Of a stretch of 35,000 bases of DNA, positions 1 to 24,892 are shown in pieces. The notes below the pieces were generated by a model. It was given only the letters and a program-made list of their open reading frames with translations. It made no database searches and was not told where the DNA came from. The stretch spans positions 82,501 to 117,500 of the forward strand of contig KV908547.1 of NCBI GenBank assembly GCA_002005505.1. The letters run 5' to 3'. Both the position numbers and the translations under genes were made by a program. This DNA is from Botryococcus braunii. Taxonomy: Eukaryota > Chlorophyta > Trebouxiophyceae. Position 1 is the stretch's first letter, and the number at the start of each line of letters is the position of its first letter.

Positions 1-39
1 CCTCCATCTGTAGTCGGCCTTATCCAGTTGGGGGTGCAG

Positions 40-3000
40 GCGACGGCGAAGTTTCTTTCTGTGGTGCAATTGAGATGAGTGGATTTCTGGAGCTCAAGTA
101 AGGAGACCCGCCGGAGCCTTTTGTGCACAGCAATCCGCCAAGATCATCCCTTCTGTTCCCCAACACACCGAGACCCAAAAACTTGTCTTTCTTGATCCTT
201 GTATTTTAAACTATCGAAATCCACCGTGCCCCACCGCCCCGTCCCCCCCACCTTCCTACCCCATCTCCCACCTAATGCTGCAACTTGATCTACGCACGTC
301 GCTCGAACCTTTAATCTTTAGCCTTTTCCTCTCCACCCCCCTCCCCCCCCCCCGGTTTTAGCTAAATGAGACACATGGCTACGTCCCAATTTTCGGTCTT
401 GGGTTTCCAAAGCAAATCGTGCCAAGTCACGTCTTTCGCTTGCCCCCCCCCCCGGCCCCCCGGGGGGCGGCCTTGGGGTTGGCCACTCCCATGCAGCGTC
501 ACAGCACAGAACAGGGAGATCCCTCCTCTCCGGAGAGGAAGGACGGACACAGGGCACAGGACTTGAGGGAGAGGAAGGAAGGAGACAGGATCTGAGGGAG
601 GGAAAGGTGGGACACAGGGCATGATCGAGAGAGGAAGGAAGGACACAGGGCATGAGAGAGAGAGAGGAAGGAAGGACACAGGGCACAGGGCTTGAGGGAG
701 AGGAAGGACGGAGACAGGAGCTGAGGGAGAGCAAAGGAGGGACACAGGGCATGAGGGAGAGGAAAGGACACAGGAGGTGAGAGAGAGAATAGGACACAGG
801 AGGTGAGAGAGAAAAAGTGCAGACACAGGGCAGAGGACTTGAGGGAGAGGATGGAAGGAGATGAGGACAGGAGAGGGAAAGGAAAGGAAGGACACAAGGC
901 ACGAGGGAGAGGAAGAAAGGAGACAGGACATGAGGGAGAGAAAGGGCGGGCACAAGACATGAGGGACGAGAGGACGGAAGGACACCAAGACATGAAGGAT
1001 AGTATGGAAGGAGACAAGACACAGAATATGAGGGAGGGTATCGACCCATAATTGGGGACGCGCAGGTGTGACATTATCCGAGGAGGCATGGAGCAGTACC
1101 TCACGCCCATGGGGCCGACAAAGCTGCACGTGAATCCCATCTTCGAGATCGGGCCCCTGGAGCCGCGCTTCTCCGAATGGCTGGTATTCGAGGGCGTGTG
1201 AGTTGGCTGCCTTCCCACCCCTCCCCCCGTCCCTCATCCCATATTCCCCACTGCGTGGTTGTGCGGTTCGCGGTGTTGGCTGGTGGTATGACTCTTGTCA
1301 GGCGTGCTAGTGCCTCCTCCCTTACAAGAAGTTGATGGAGATGAAGAGGAGGAGGGAGGGGAGGGGGGAGGGGGAGGAGCATTTGGGGGGTGGGGGGTCG
1401 GAGGGAGATGTCTTTCTCCCCCCGTCCCTCCCTCCCTCCCTCCCCCATTCGCACCCTCCCCCCCCTCCCCGGGTTGCCCCCCCCCCCCCCCCCAAATCAC
1501 TCCTCGCTTCCCGCCGCCGCTCTTTCTCTCCCTGCGCCATGCCATCCTCCCCCCCCCCTCCCTCCATTGGACTCTTGCAGCCCACAAGTATTTCGTTCTC
1601 GGTGCCGCACAAGGGACAGTGTACCTGTTGACACATCGCACCAAAGTTTTGCCTGTTGCCACGCTAAAGTCTCTTCCTGCTACCATTCTCATCTTGCTAT
1701 AGACAGTTTGCCACCATTCTCCTTCTGCCATACTTGCAATTGTCAACTGTCTTGTTGCCATTCCCGAGACTCTTCTTGCTCCTTGTCCTTGTTTGCACAC
1801 AGCAATGCGGCTTCTCACGTCACGGGGAGAAAATCCAGGATGGCGAACTTCTGCGTTTGCACATGGATGTCGCCAGGCGGACTTCGCCTCTTCCGGAAGG
1901 CTCTCATGCAGGCATGGGGCTTGTGAGGGGGCGTAGGTCTGTTGACGAGACAGGAAAGCAACACTACCTAGACGCTACTGTTGCCTATAAGCGGGCGGTG
2001 CTCAACGCTATCCACTACTTGTCCAAGTTTGGATATACTAAATCACAGGTGCGAACTCCTGAACACCCCCTTCCCCTCCTTTTGGTCTCTATTTCACTCC
2101 CCCCCTCCCCCACCGTTCTTCCCTGTTCATGTCCCTCTCCCTCTTCCCTCCCCCTCCGCTTCCGCCTCCGCCTCCGAAATACCTTAATACCGTAAAACAG
2201 TAAAACCCTCCCCTTCCCTTTCCATCCCTCTGATTCACTTCCCCTTCCTTTCATCCCCTTCCCTACCTATCTAGACATTCCGCCCCCCTTCTTCGTTGTG
2301 TTCTGCTTCCTTTCGGTTCCTATCCATCCCTTTCCCGCCCTTATCTTCCCTTCCATTCTCATACGTAGGAAAAGCACGGGAGAGCCTTCCCTCGCCTTCC
2401 CTTCCCTTCCAATCCCTTACCTTCTACCCCCCCCCCCCGCCCTTTTTCTCCCCTCATCTTCCCTTCCCTTCCCTACCTCCCCTTCCCCACTTTCGTCTTC
2501 GTCCGTACTTTTCCTCACCTTCCTAATCCACACGGTTTTCGCCCCTGCACAGCGTGTATTCCTCATGTGCCATTTCAAGCAGGGGCGCGAGGTGATCAGT
2601 CGCTCATTGGGGCCATCGAGACTTGAAAGAGCATTTGTGGTGCTGTACCGTACAGGTGTACCTGCTACTGTCCTGCTGTCCTTGTGAAGGCCGCATCTCA
2701 GGCATCGTCGACGTTCCCAATGCATGTGCCACGTTGGCCATCCCCACAGCCATCTTTGACCAGGTTCTCCCCGCCCCCCCACACCTTCTCAGTCAGTTTA
2801 TCGATCACAGCATATCATGGATCACTTCACAACAGCCCCTTGCGTTGCTTCATTATGATGACCTAAAAATTACCTCTAAATTGTAGCTCGGCAACTGTCC
2901 CCTTTATTTGCCTTTGATAGTGGCCCCACTAACAACCGTTTCATGCCGACCCCGTTACTGCAATGCTTCATGGTGGATACCGACACTGACTGCGTTTTAG

Positions 3001-3074
3001 TATGCCGCTTGATGTCGGCCCACTGATGACCCCAAAGCTAATAATAAGCGTTTTATGATGACCTCCCTTTGTAG

Positions 3075-3145
<71 letters not shown>

Positions 3146-3180
3146 CGCGTGTGTGTGTGTGCGCGCGTGTGTGTGCGTGC

Positions 3181-3237
<57 letters not shown>

Positions 3238-3866
3238 TGTGTGTGGTTGTGGGTGTGTGTGTATGTGTGTGTGTGCGCGTGCGATTGTAAGTAGATGGTA
3301 CTACTCACCCCGTCTATGGCTGCTTTTTAGGGATCTGTGCTTCACGCTGACCCAATCACACGCTGCTTCAAATTGATCTCGCAAGAAACTGCTTCTCCAT
3401 TGCCCCAAATACAACGGCTTCGTAACAACCCTTTCAAAGCAGGTCTAGACTGAGAGTTTTATGACGTGAGGCAGTCTCTCTGTCTGACCAGCCTCTCGAA
3501 TTTACCGTTCTGTGTTCCCCGTCGCCAGACCTAACAGCATTGGGAGATCGTCTGCAGCTGCGGCGCCTGCCGTCCTGGGGCTGCGGCTCTATGAGCACGC
3601 AAGTGCGGCTGACCACAAGCAGCTTGAGCGCGCGCGCGCGTGTTTGTGTGTATGTGTTTGGGGGGGGGGGGGGGCTGCTTTTGCACACACTTGTGCAGGC
3701 CTATCCCCCCCCCCCCCGGGGGGAACGAAAATTATGGCTATTTCCTATCTTTTTAAGCCTGGCTGGAAGGCCATGGGAGAAGGCAGTGCAACCCCCAAGC
3801 GCATCTCCCCCTCCCCCACCCCCCCCTCTTTCCACCCCTCCCCCCCCCCCCCCAAACACCCACCCA

Positions 3867-3963
<97 letters not shown>

Positions 3964-4288
3964 AACCCCCAGCAAGGGCATTCGCTGGGTTATGCATGAG
4001 CAAGGGTTCCTGACGAATGGAAGGGGTGCCCTGCAGGACATACGGCCCAAGGTGACAGGGGCCCGCCCACAGGGCCACGCCTGGTCACCCGGGGAGATGT
4101 CCCGCGGTCTCCCTACGAGGGCAGCCTGCCCACGTTTCGCAACCCCTGTGGATGCTGACACGCGTGCAGTACCAGCAAACAGGCCCATGGCTCCCTATGG
4201 CTTGCCTGGGCCCACAAGTCCTTGTGGGCAAAGTGGCTCATCAGTTCTCGCATCCACCCAGTCATCTTTACCAATCATGTGCCTTTAA
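40..4288 (+). CDS. Formamidase (acetamidase/formamidase family), 3' exons only
   Basis: Likely hydrolyses formamide or related short amides to ammonia and the acid; cytosolic in plants. Five exons join in phase with GT-AG borders: 40-97, 1066-1197, 1937-2048, 2656-2763 and 4037-4288 (stop TAA at 4286). They encode family landmarks in order: [24 protein letters not shown] then [84 protein letters not shown] and DIRPK. No frame break was seen. The upstream exons, roughly the N-terminal half or more, are missing because the window starts inside an intron. After DIRPK the last 78 residues do not resemble the usual family tail, so the final exon is the least certain. The donor at 2764 (GTTCTC) is weak. 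The last intron holds two large GT/CA arrays. Confidence 0.88.
535..1035. repeat. Purine-rich minisatellite in formamidase intron
   Basis: About sixteen degenerate units of roughly 25-35 bp built from GGAAGGACACAGGGCATGAG plus GAG-rich filler. The plus strand is almost all purine with spaced CACAGG. It lies wholly inside the intron between 97 and 1066. Long open frames across it are only the repeat read in different frames. Confidence 0.8.
3079..3286. repeat. (GT)n microsatellite with GC interruptions
   Basis: About 200 bp of GT dinucleotides broken by short GCGC blocks around 3137-3183, in the last formamidase intron. The alternating purine-pyrimidine pattern favours Z-DNA. Confidence 0.95.
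3869..3964. repeat. (CA)n microsatellite
   Basis: A nearly pure CA run of about 95 bp in the same intron as the GT array at 3079, in opposite strand sense. Just upstream (3661-3722) are a long G homopolymer and a poly-C/poly-G palindrome. Confidence 0.95.
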
Positions 4289-4689
4289 GCTCGTGGGTTT
4301 TCCGCGGTCACCAAGGCACGGGAAGGGAATCCTTCCGGCTTCTGCATGTCAGTATGCATGACACTTGGTTTACGGACCAGGCTTGCTTCGCGTTCCGTTT
4401 AAAGTGTCCGTTCAGGTCTACGCATCAAACTTGGGCCATTTTGCAGATAGAATGATGCAGAAGACCCTTTGGCCATAAACCGTATATATAATATATAAAT
4501 TATCTATTAATAATTGAATATAATATGTCATTTACCTTGTGTAATGATACAATAATACAAACGTCTGTATGCTTGTAACGTTTAACCGGCAGTCTAAGCA
4601 AGTTTGTCTTGTCTTTGGACCTGGCAGGCCTGCTTAGCTAGTCCATGCACGTGCATTTTCGACCACTACTACGCATTGCGAATGCTGAC

Positions 4690-5010
4690 GTATTGCACCT
4701 GCTGAAATGGTGCCACTAGCAGAAACCGACGCTGCAAATGCTGTACTCCCCCAAACGCTGCTACCACCGGTGTACCAGAATTAAACGCTGGAAATGCTGG
4801 ATGTCTCCAACCTCAGCTACTACCGGAAACCGACGCTGCAAATGCTGGTTTCCTAAAACCCCCCCCCCCCTTTTTTCCTTTTTTGGCATTTGAATTTGCA
4901 TTTGCAGCGTCGGTTTCTGGGAGCATAATAGCAATGTATAGGAAATTGCCCCATACACTAGTAGCAGGACTGCTACTACCAGAGACCGACGCTGCACATG
5001 CTGGAATTTT
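4690..5010. repeat. Short direct and inverted repeats of a CCGACGCTGCAAATGCTG motif
   Basis: Copies of ACCGACGCTGCAAATGCTG occur near 4726 and 4828, with a variant near 4986 and a partial one near 4785. An inverted copy lies at about 4900-4918. The 4828 and 4900 copies face each other across about 55 bp and could form a hairpin. No function is known to me. Confidence 0.7.
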
Positions 5011-5459
5011 TCGAACACGGCTAGTACTAGAAAAACGGCGCAGGTTATACCAACCCTGGCCACTTTTACCACGTCAGCAAGTGAAACATGCAATGTTGAC
5101 ATTCCTATAGTAGCGAAACGGCGTACACGATCTACAGGAACGTTCCTAGGGAAATGGCGTGTATGAACTAAAGGAAAGTTCCTAGAGAAACGTTTTCGTT
5201 AACGTTGTAAACCTATACAACCTACTTAGAACTTGTCAACCAAGGTACCTTTATAAACAAGAATTCCCTGAGAAGGGGTGTATGCAACCACGTGGAGGAA
5301 GTGCACTAGACACATACAACAACATGGAGGAAGTGCACTGCTGGCGCAGCTGTGCTGCATGCATGATTGACTCCGCACAGAATCAATCACGAATGCCTCT
5401 TCCTCTGTGCCGCGGGGCAAACACCGGCCCATATATGAACAATGTTTGGTACATTAGAC

Positions 5460-6060
5460 GCCCATGTGGGTATGCTTCTAAAAGCATCAAACAACGAGAC
5501 ATATCCTATGTGCTAGCGGAATATTCGGTTTACTTTCATTTACCACTTAGGTCAACGGGCACCGATCGGGCTCGCGAGCACTAGTGCTTCCTTCTCCTAG
5601 TCCTTCTATCATCTGCCTTTGCCACCTGCCCACCCATGCATGGGTATGCTTATGAGCTCTTGTTGTCTGCACGTCGCAGAGATCGCGAGAGCGTGCAGAC
5701 AACAAGACGCATTCCATGTGTTTGGGAAATATAACTACATGGTATTATTTCATTTTCACACGAAGGTCAAAGAGCGCCAAGCACGTGCACTGGTGCTTTG
5801 CACGTGCACTGGTGCTTCCTTTTCCCTTCTCCCAGGGCTTCTATCATCTGCCTTCGCCACCTGGCCTTCCATGGGTATGTTTTTGAGAGCTCAGACAACA
5901 AGACGCATGCCTTGTGCTTGGGAAATATACGGTGGTATTTCGTTGCATAACCACATGGGTACACCACATGGGTCCAAGGGTGTCGAGCACTCTAGTGCTT
6001 CCTTTTCTTTCCTTCTCCCAGTGCTTCTATCATCTTCCCCTTCCTGGTGCTTCTAGACCA
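5460..6060. repeat. Diverged tandem repeats of about 200 bp
   Basis: Similar blocks begin near 5580, 5805 and 5990. Shared landmarks are a GAGCACTAGTGCTTCCTT-like start, CTTCTATCATCTGCCT, a CCATGGGTATG-like run, CAGACAACAAGACGCAT and TGGGAAATATA. The third block is truncated and an older, weaker block may precede them from 5461. The units differ by substitutions and indels. Confidence 0.65.
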
Positions 6061-6756
6061 CCAGATCTATAGACACGTGTTTAGACACTGCACCCAGCAC
6101 TTCCAAATTCGGTAACACCCCGAGATATATATTTCTAGGGCGCCAAATTGTTTGGCCTCGGGGACCCCACCGTGAGGGAGTTGAGGGGGCTGCAGGACAG
6201 TGCAGGAAGATGGCCATGCACCTGCACTGCATGCGCACTGTACGGCCATTCCTCCCGCTGTGGGACAGTGTCCATGGAGTGCGTCCCGCAGAGGGAGGAG
6301 ATGTTCAAATGCGTTATCGAACTGTGTCCAAACACGCTGCAAACTAGGCGTTGTTCATGCTCGAATTGGAAAAAAGTCTGGCATGGTTTGCGGGTTGGAT
6401 GTGCACGTGCTTCACTTTATCTTCCTCTGGGAGACACTTGCAGGCCATGCTATGTTTCAACTTTTGCTGTTAAATCACATGCATGCTTCCCGTATCGACT
6501 CCAAAGACTCCCAAGCCTAGGCTGGCTTGCAAACAAAAAAAGCCTTACAAATTTTGGTACTTTTAAACACGAGTTAAAAAATTGTCATTGCTTTTGCACA
6601 GCGCGCCAGGACCAGGTGGCCCAAATTGCCGTTCACAATCATCTGTCCAGGCAAGATTCACAGTTCAAAATTCACGTGATATCATGTCCTGCGCAGGCAT
6701 GCCGATCATCGATGTCGTGCGCAGGCATGCCGAATGCCTGCAAACGGTTGCAGATC

Positions 6757-6786
6757 TGGTGTGCACCCTCTAGAGGGTGCGCACCA
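6757..6786. repeat. 30-bp near-perfect palindrome
   Basis: The sequence reads as its own reverse complement around the centre CTCTAGAG, with one mismatched pair (arms TGGTGTGCACCC and GGGTGCGCACCA). It lies among three copies of CAGGCATGCCGA in 6685-6798. Confidence 0.8.
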
Positions 6787-7631
6787 GGCATGCCGAAATC
6801 AGACGTTCAAATCAAAAAAGTCCTGAGCTATTCCGCATATGAATAGACCCTCCTCTGTTTCACACCCTTCTCCGATTTCGGCTCAGAAACTCCGACCTTC
6901 CCCATCTAGGCCGATCCCTAGGCCTTGCCCTTACCTTGGTGAAACGCCGTAACTTTGCAACCCTCGAGGCCAGAACACCGGCGTGCTCTAGACATCTCCC
7001 CACGTTGGTACACAATTTCAATAAACACGTGATGTGTGCCTAATCCGCAAACTACGTGTCATGCAAGCTGGTATGCAGAAACCAGCAACATACCCCCATG
7101 TGCTCTTCCCGCATCTCCTCTTCTAGTCAACATGACGGGTCACGTGTAACGTTCATTCATCCATTCATCCTTCGCCACAGGCGCTCGCCGCATTGCCATG
7201 ATGGCCGAGCATCATCCCCCCCCCCCCGCCCCGGCCCCTTTCCCACTTTTGGCCCTGCTTATCATCTCCTATTCTAAGAGCTTGTACGCTTCCATTTCTT
7301 CATAATCCGGAAGGACTTTCCTTCCCCATCCGCCACCTCCTCCTCCTCCTCCTCATTTCCCCCCGCCATCCTTCTCTTCCCCATTCCTCTTCCTTCGCCT
7401 TTGTGCGCCCCAGCCCACCACCTGGATGCGTCAATTGGCTTCCTCTTAAACCGTCTGCCCACGGCACTGACAGCATGAGTAATCACGGGTACTCCAGCGA
7501 GGTCGAATTTGTGTGGCTTTTTGGCACAAATTTCTTCCCTTCTAGGTCGGGATGGCCCCGATCGTGGCGAATTTCGAACAGAAATGCGACCTCGCTGGAT
7601 TTCCCAGTAATCACAAGTTCACCTCGCTCCT

Positions 7632-17574
<9,943 letters not shown>

Positions 17575-17972
17575 ATTGTGCACGCACAAACTAGGTGACG
17601 GCCGACCGTCCCGTTACTGACTTCGCAACCTAAAACCCCTGTTTGAACGCTGTTGGACGCTACTATCAAATTAAACAAATGTTTATTGTATTGTAGATTG
17701 ATTCTGACATGCTGTGGAAGAGAAATATATTGTCGGTAATTTTGCGGGGTTTCAGCTCGTGCACCGGAAGTGTACGAGCACTAGCGTTTTTGTACCGGAT
17801 GGATCGCCTGCTTTGGGTGCCCTCCTCCAATACTGATCTTTCCTTCCTTCCTTCAACCAGGCACGGCTTATCAAGCCATTCACCACATTATATCTGCCTG
17901 TTTACCTTTGGACGCGAATCGTTCCTTTTTCCTGAGAAAACTAATTGCAGTGGCCATCGCATTTGATAGCAG
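17575..17972. promoter_or_regulatory. Shared 5' region between PRMT5 and the exon-array gene
   Basis: PRMT5 starts at 17574 on the minus strand and the first plausible exon of the plus-strand gene begins at 17973. About 400 bp therefore separates two divergent coding regions and may act as a bidirectional promoter. No clear TATA box or other element was identified. The plus gene may have further 5' exons here, so this is an inference from layout. Confidence 0.4.
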
Positions 17973-18022
17973 GGTGTCTTGTCCAGGGTCTGCCTCAGTT
18001 GGCTGGGTTCTGTATTATCAGC

Positions 18023-18753
18023 CGACACTTGTCTTCGTAAGGTAATTCTGCAGTCTTTGCGTCCTGTCTGTAGCACCTGTTTTCGTCATGAATATGCTAA
18101 TGGTCCGAGCTGCAGGTAATGGGAAAGCGTCATAAAGGGCGGAGATCCAACGACAATGCTCGCAACCCTCAAGGGCCTACCCTCGGACTTGCTCTTAACT
18201 TATCAACCGACACTTGTCATCGTAAGGTAATACTGCAATCTTCGCGTCCCGCTTGTAGTTACCTGCTTTCGTCATGAATATGCTAATGGTCTGAGCTGCA
18301 GGTAATGGGAAAGCGTCATAAACGACGGAGATCCAACAACAATGCTCGCAACCCTCAAGGGCCTAACCCCGGACTTGCTCTTAACTTAGCAGCCGACACT
18401 CGTCTTCGTAAGGTAATACTGCAATCTTCGCGTCCTGCTTGTAGTCACTTGTTTTCGTCATGAATATGCTGATGGTCGGAGCTGCAGGTAATGGGAAAGC
18501 GTCATAAAGGGCGGAGATTCAACTACAATGCCCGCAACCCTCAAGGGCCTACCCCCGGACTTGCTCTTAACTTAGCAGCCGACACTCGTCTTCATAAGGT
18601 AATACTGCAATCTTCGCGTCCTGCTTGTAGTTACCTGCTTTCGTCATGAATATGCTAGTGGTCTGAGCTGCAGGTAATGGGAAAGCGCCATAAAGGGCGG
18701 AGATCCAACAACAATGCTCGCAACCCTCAAGGGCCTACCCCCGGACTTGCTCT
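18023..18753 (+). repeat. Four tandem units of 185-186 bp, each holding an exon-intron-exon junction
   Basis: CGACACTYGTCTTCGTAAGGT marks unit starts at 18023, 18208, 18394 and 18580. Each unit contains the end of a coding segment (..CGTAAG), an intron starting GTAATA or GTAATT, a TGCTAAT-like branch site about 20 nt before GAGCTGCAG, and the start of the next coding segment (GTAATGGGAAAGCG). Introns are 18042-18115, 18227-18301, 18413-18487 and 18599-18673. Units differ by a few percent. Confidence 0.9.
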
Positions 18754-19393
18754 AAGCGTTCCTGGTATTCCCGCTGAAGTCCCCATGAATCCTCCCTATG
18801 TTGGAAGCCTTGCCTTCTTGCAACAGTATCCAGAGGACGAGCCCGAAAACCTTATGGATTACTCTCGGCTCCGCGGGTCCGCTCCCAACAGTATGGATGC
18901 AAGCGCCAGTGGAAATTTCTTTGGAGCTGATCACGCTATTCAACATGAAGCGCTTGAGCACGCGACAGGCGTAGCGAACCCTGTCAACGCTCCCAGCTAT
19001 AAGGATAAGTGGCACGTGGACAGTGTCATTCCTGTTCATATCTCTCATGACATGTCTCTTTTCGACTCCTACCAGCCGTTTCAAAATGTGAAGACATGGG
19101 GAGGATACGCCCTGAGGTCGGACTACCACTTCCAAGGCAAGGGAGACATCCTCGCAACCTTCTTTGCCAAGGATACTGCCCGCAGGGTGCGTCTCCGAAA
19201 TGTGCACTATGATCCAAATGCTCCGTGGAATGTGTTTTCGTGTCAAGCTGCACGGATTGCCTTTCAATACGGCAAAACATGCGCAGTGTTGGCTGGTGGC
19301 ACGGAGCTGATCACATGCCACAAGCGTGACACCCCCGATGCTTGGAACCTGCTGGACACGCAGCCAACTACACGAGAAGTGTGGGAGCTTTAA
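18119..19393 (+). CDS. Unnamed protein: basic 37-residue repeats plus a copia protease-like beta-barrel domain
   Basis: The supported core is 18674-19393, one open exon whose first ATG is at 18677 (238 residues). Upstream, three exons of exactly 111 bp (18116-18226, 18302-18412, 18488-18598) join it in phase 0. Each encodes 37 residues of the form VMGKRHKxRRSNxNARNPQG with a tail ending DTxxxK. A further exon, 17973-18041, ends with the same ADTCLRK tail. With translation from 18119 the product is about 349 residues; each repeat offers its own ATG. The C-terminal half has KWHVDS, then HISHDMSLFDSYQPF, GKGDI, RLRNVHYDP and NVFSCQAA. This order resembles the protease/beta-barrel region of copia elements, including the one in this window, but the DSG glycine is replaced by valine. 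Possibly a domesticated fragment; function unknown. Confidence 0.6.
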
Positions 19394-19851
19394 GGCAAGC
19401 GTGACTGTACCTCAGAGACTGTGCAGCGCAAGCACACGGGCAACGGGAGGGCATGATTGCCTCCAAGGTGTCAGTCTTTGCATCCCACGCTGTTTGCGGT
19501 CCAAGTGCGGGCTTCCTCAATGAAATGGAACATGAGCCTGAGGACTGAGGACATGGCGTTTGAGAAAGGAGGCAGTAACAGGCAGGACCTGCCTGGCAGG
19601 TGGACAGGGGAAAGGAGATCGACATTTCGTGCGCTTGCAAGTCTACTTTTGAGAGGGAGTCCTGCATGTTTGTTATTCAGGAGGGATTCCTGCAAGTTTT
19701 GTTCTTACCCCCCGCCCCCCTGGGGGTGGGGGGAGGGGAGGCATGCAAATTGGTTTAGTGGGAGGGTGTCCATAACTGCTTGACGAGCAATTGAGGGCAA
19801 ATGCTGTGACTGGATCGATACTGGGATGGACAAAGGTGGTAAGCAACCAAG

Positions 19852-19965
19852 AGTAAGGGTTTACAGTTATGTACATATGTATACATCGCTTTCTAAAGGA
19901 AGTCAATAAGTCCATAAACAGCCAAGGTTTACGATTATATACATATGTATACATCGCTTGTTTTA
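19852..19965. repeat. Local duplication with ACATATGTATACATCGCTT core
   Basis: Two copies of a block of about 40 bp (GTTTACRRTTATRTACATATG then TATACATCGCTT) start near 19859 and 19927. Each ends in AAAGGAAG. Each contains the palindromic ACATATGT. Confidence 0.8.
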
Positions 19966-20896
19966 AAGGAAGGCAAGCCACTGGCGGCTGATGGGTATAA
20001 AGCACGACAGTAAACTTATGAGCTCATTTAACAAAATTACTTGAGCAACAGAAGTTGAGGACAGTGTGACTGTGGAAAGTACAGGAGATGTTTGAGAAAT
20101 TGATCAAGCTGATCCGGCGGTGGTACGGAGCTATGCATCGATTGAGTATACGAAGTATACATTCACACAAGTACAGGTGAATGGATAGCAGCTGTGAATG
20201 CTTGAGCGGTTAGATCCTCTATTGGGCCAAGAGTTGGAACGCAAGCTTGGGGATGTATGTGGGCAACCTCGCGAATAAGATTTAGCTGCTTAAATGAGTT
20301 TTGGCGGAAAAGGCAGATGGGGGGCGGCTGTATTGGCAAGGGGTTGGGCCTCAGTTGGGGGTGCAAGAGGATTCCGAACACAGGGGTAGGGGTATCGAGC
20401 CTGTCCCTGGCCTGTCCACGTGTCATTCAGTGCATGTCTTGGGTTGGAGTCCACAAATGCACGTCTGATGTGCGTGTCGAGCTTGCCAGGCAACGAGCAA
20501 TCAAGCGATTTGAATGTAAGTGGAGGCCTTTATATAGTGTAATTACAGCGAGCACAGGCAAAGGGGGAAACGAAATGGTAGTTGAGAATTTTGCCTGCCT
20601 TCTGATAGCTTGTAGTATAGGAGTCACGCATGGAAATAATGCCTCCATATGCTGTATGGATGGAGAATCGGCAATTTTCACGGCTCCTTTGCTTGTTATT
20701 TGATCCTTGCTAGCTGTTGTGTCATTTGTACTTTTCCTTTGATCACTAATTCCATGTATAAGAGCATGGCAATCTGCCAGCCCTCAAAGCTTTTGCTATA
20801 TCTTTTTTTGGGTATGTTGTGTCAAAAACGTTGTAAAGCATGTATTTGTTCTCACACGAGTGCAGCTGGGTATGTTTGTGGGCACACGCGCAAGCA

Positions 20897-21090
<194 letters not shown>

Positions 21091-21923
21091 CATCACAGAG
21101 GCGTCTCCAGAAAGTGATCGCAAAACTGGAAGACACTTAGAGGCTGCTGTTACGTCTGGGCCATGAGTGTCAGTGAATTCTCAAATCATTGCAGTTCCCG
21201 CATCAGCTCATGGAGATCGCACGTGAGAAACTTTCCCGAGTTTCCGGGTGTATATCAACGCATTCATATGCAAATACCGAAGCTCAGAAGAATAGGAACA
21301 CAAGAAGGATAAGAAGAATAGGGACACAATTGCAAACAGGGCACGGTTTCTTGCAGTGAAAGTAGGATCTAACGCTAATTTCAGAATATTGAGAAGGAAT
21401 TCGTAGGCCAGAAAAGTCTTCCTCATCAAGTTTACAACTTGACACTTGGCCGAGTTCCATGGCCGGCAGTCAGGCCTCTTTGCCTCCCCTACTCCCGGTG
21501 ACACACATTGGGCGGAGGGCAAGGGCACGCACGGCACACTCTCCCACAGATAATTACAGCGCTCACACCAGAATGAATCATATGATTGATGCATCTATAG
21601 TGACACCTTTCAAATTCGCATCTGAGGGAAATTACCAAATGGCTTTTGTATCTTCCTCGCTTGCAAACCAGAAAACCCAGAAACCTCATCCGCTGCAAGC
21701 ACTTTCATTACTCCTAGCTCACATGTGCAAGCGCCCCCCCCCCTCCCCCTTTTCTTCTCCTTGGTTCTTTCTTGTGCGCACTTGGCCCCCCCCGGGGGCG
21801 GGGGGGGGGGGGGTTTCCACTTCCCTCTGGATGCTACTCACCAATGTCAACTCATCTTGATCAAGATGAGCCCCAGGTCTAGAACTTGCAAAAATGGTGG
21901 CTCCACAAAAGACAATGTAGGCA

Positions 21924-24892
<2,969 letters not shown>

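Larger units (their letters stand above)
4289..7631. other. Intergenic stretch between formamidase and PRMT5 3' ends
   Basis: No gene recognised. Both neighbouring genes end toward this stretch, so it should hold two 3' UTRs. It contains an AT-rich patch (about 4477-4570) that could include polyadenylation signals, a cluster of short direct and inverted repeats (4690-5010), two copies of GGAGGAAGTGCACT (5294-5340), diverged long repeats (5460-6060), three copies of CAGGCATGCCGA with a palindrome (6685-6798), and pyrimidine-rich DNA near 7320-7400. The longest open frame (6148-6846, plus) has no recognisable domain. Confidence 0.6.

Noticed and set aside
6148..6846. 232-codon open frame, plus strand
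   Set aside because: Cysteine-rich but with no recognisable domain, no intron signals tied to it, and it overlaps short repeats; probably chance.
20257..20703. 148-codon open frame, plus strand
   Set aside because: No domain seen, poor composition for a protein, and no supporting splice context.
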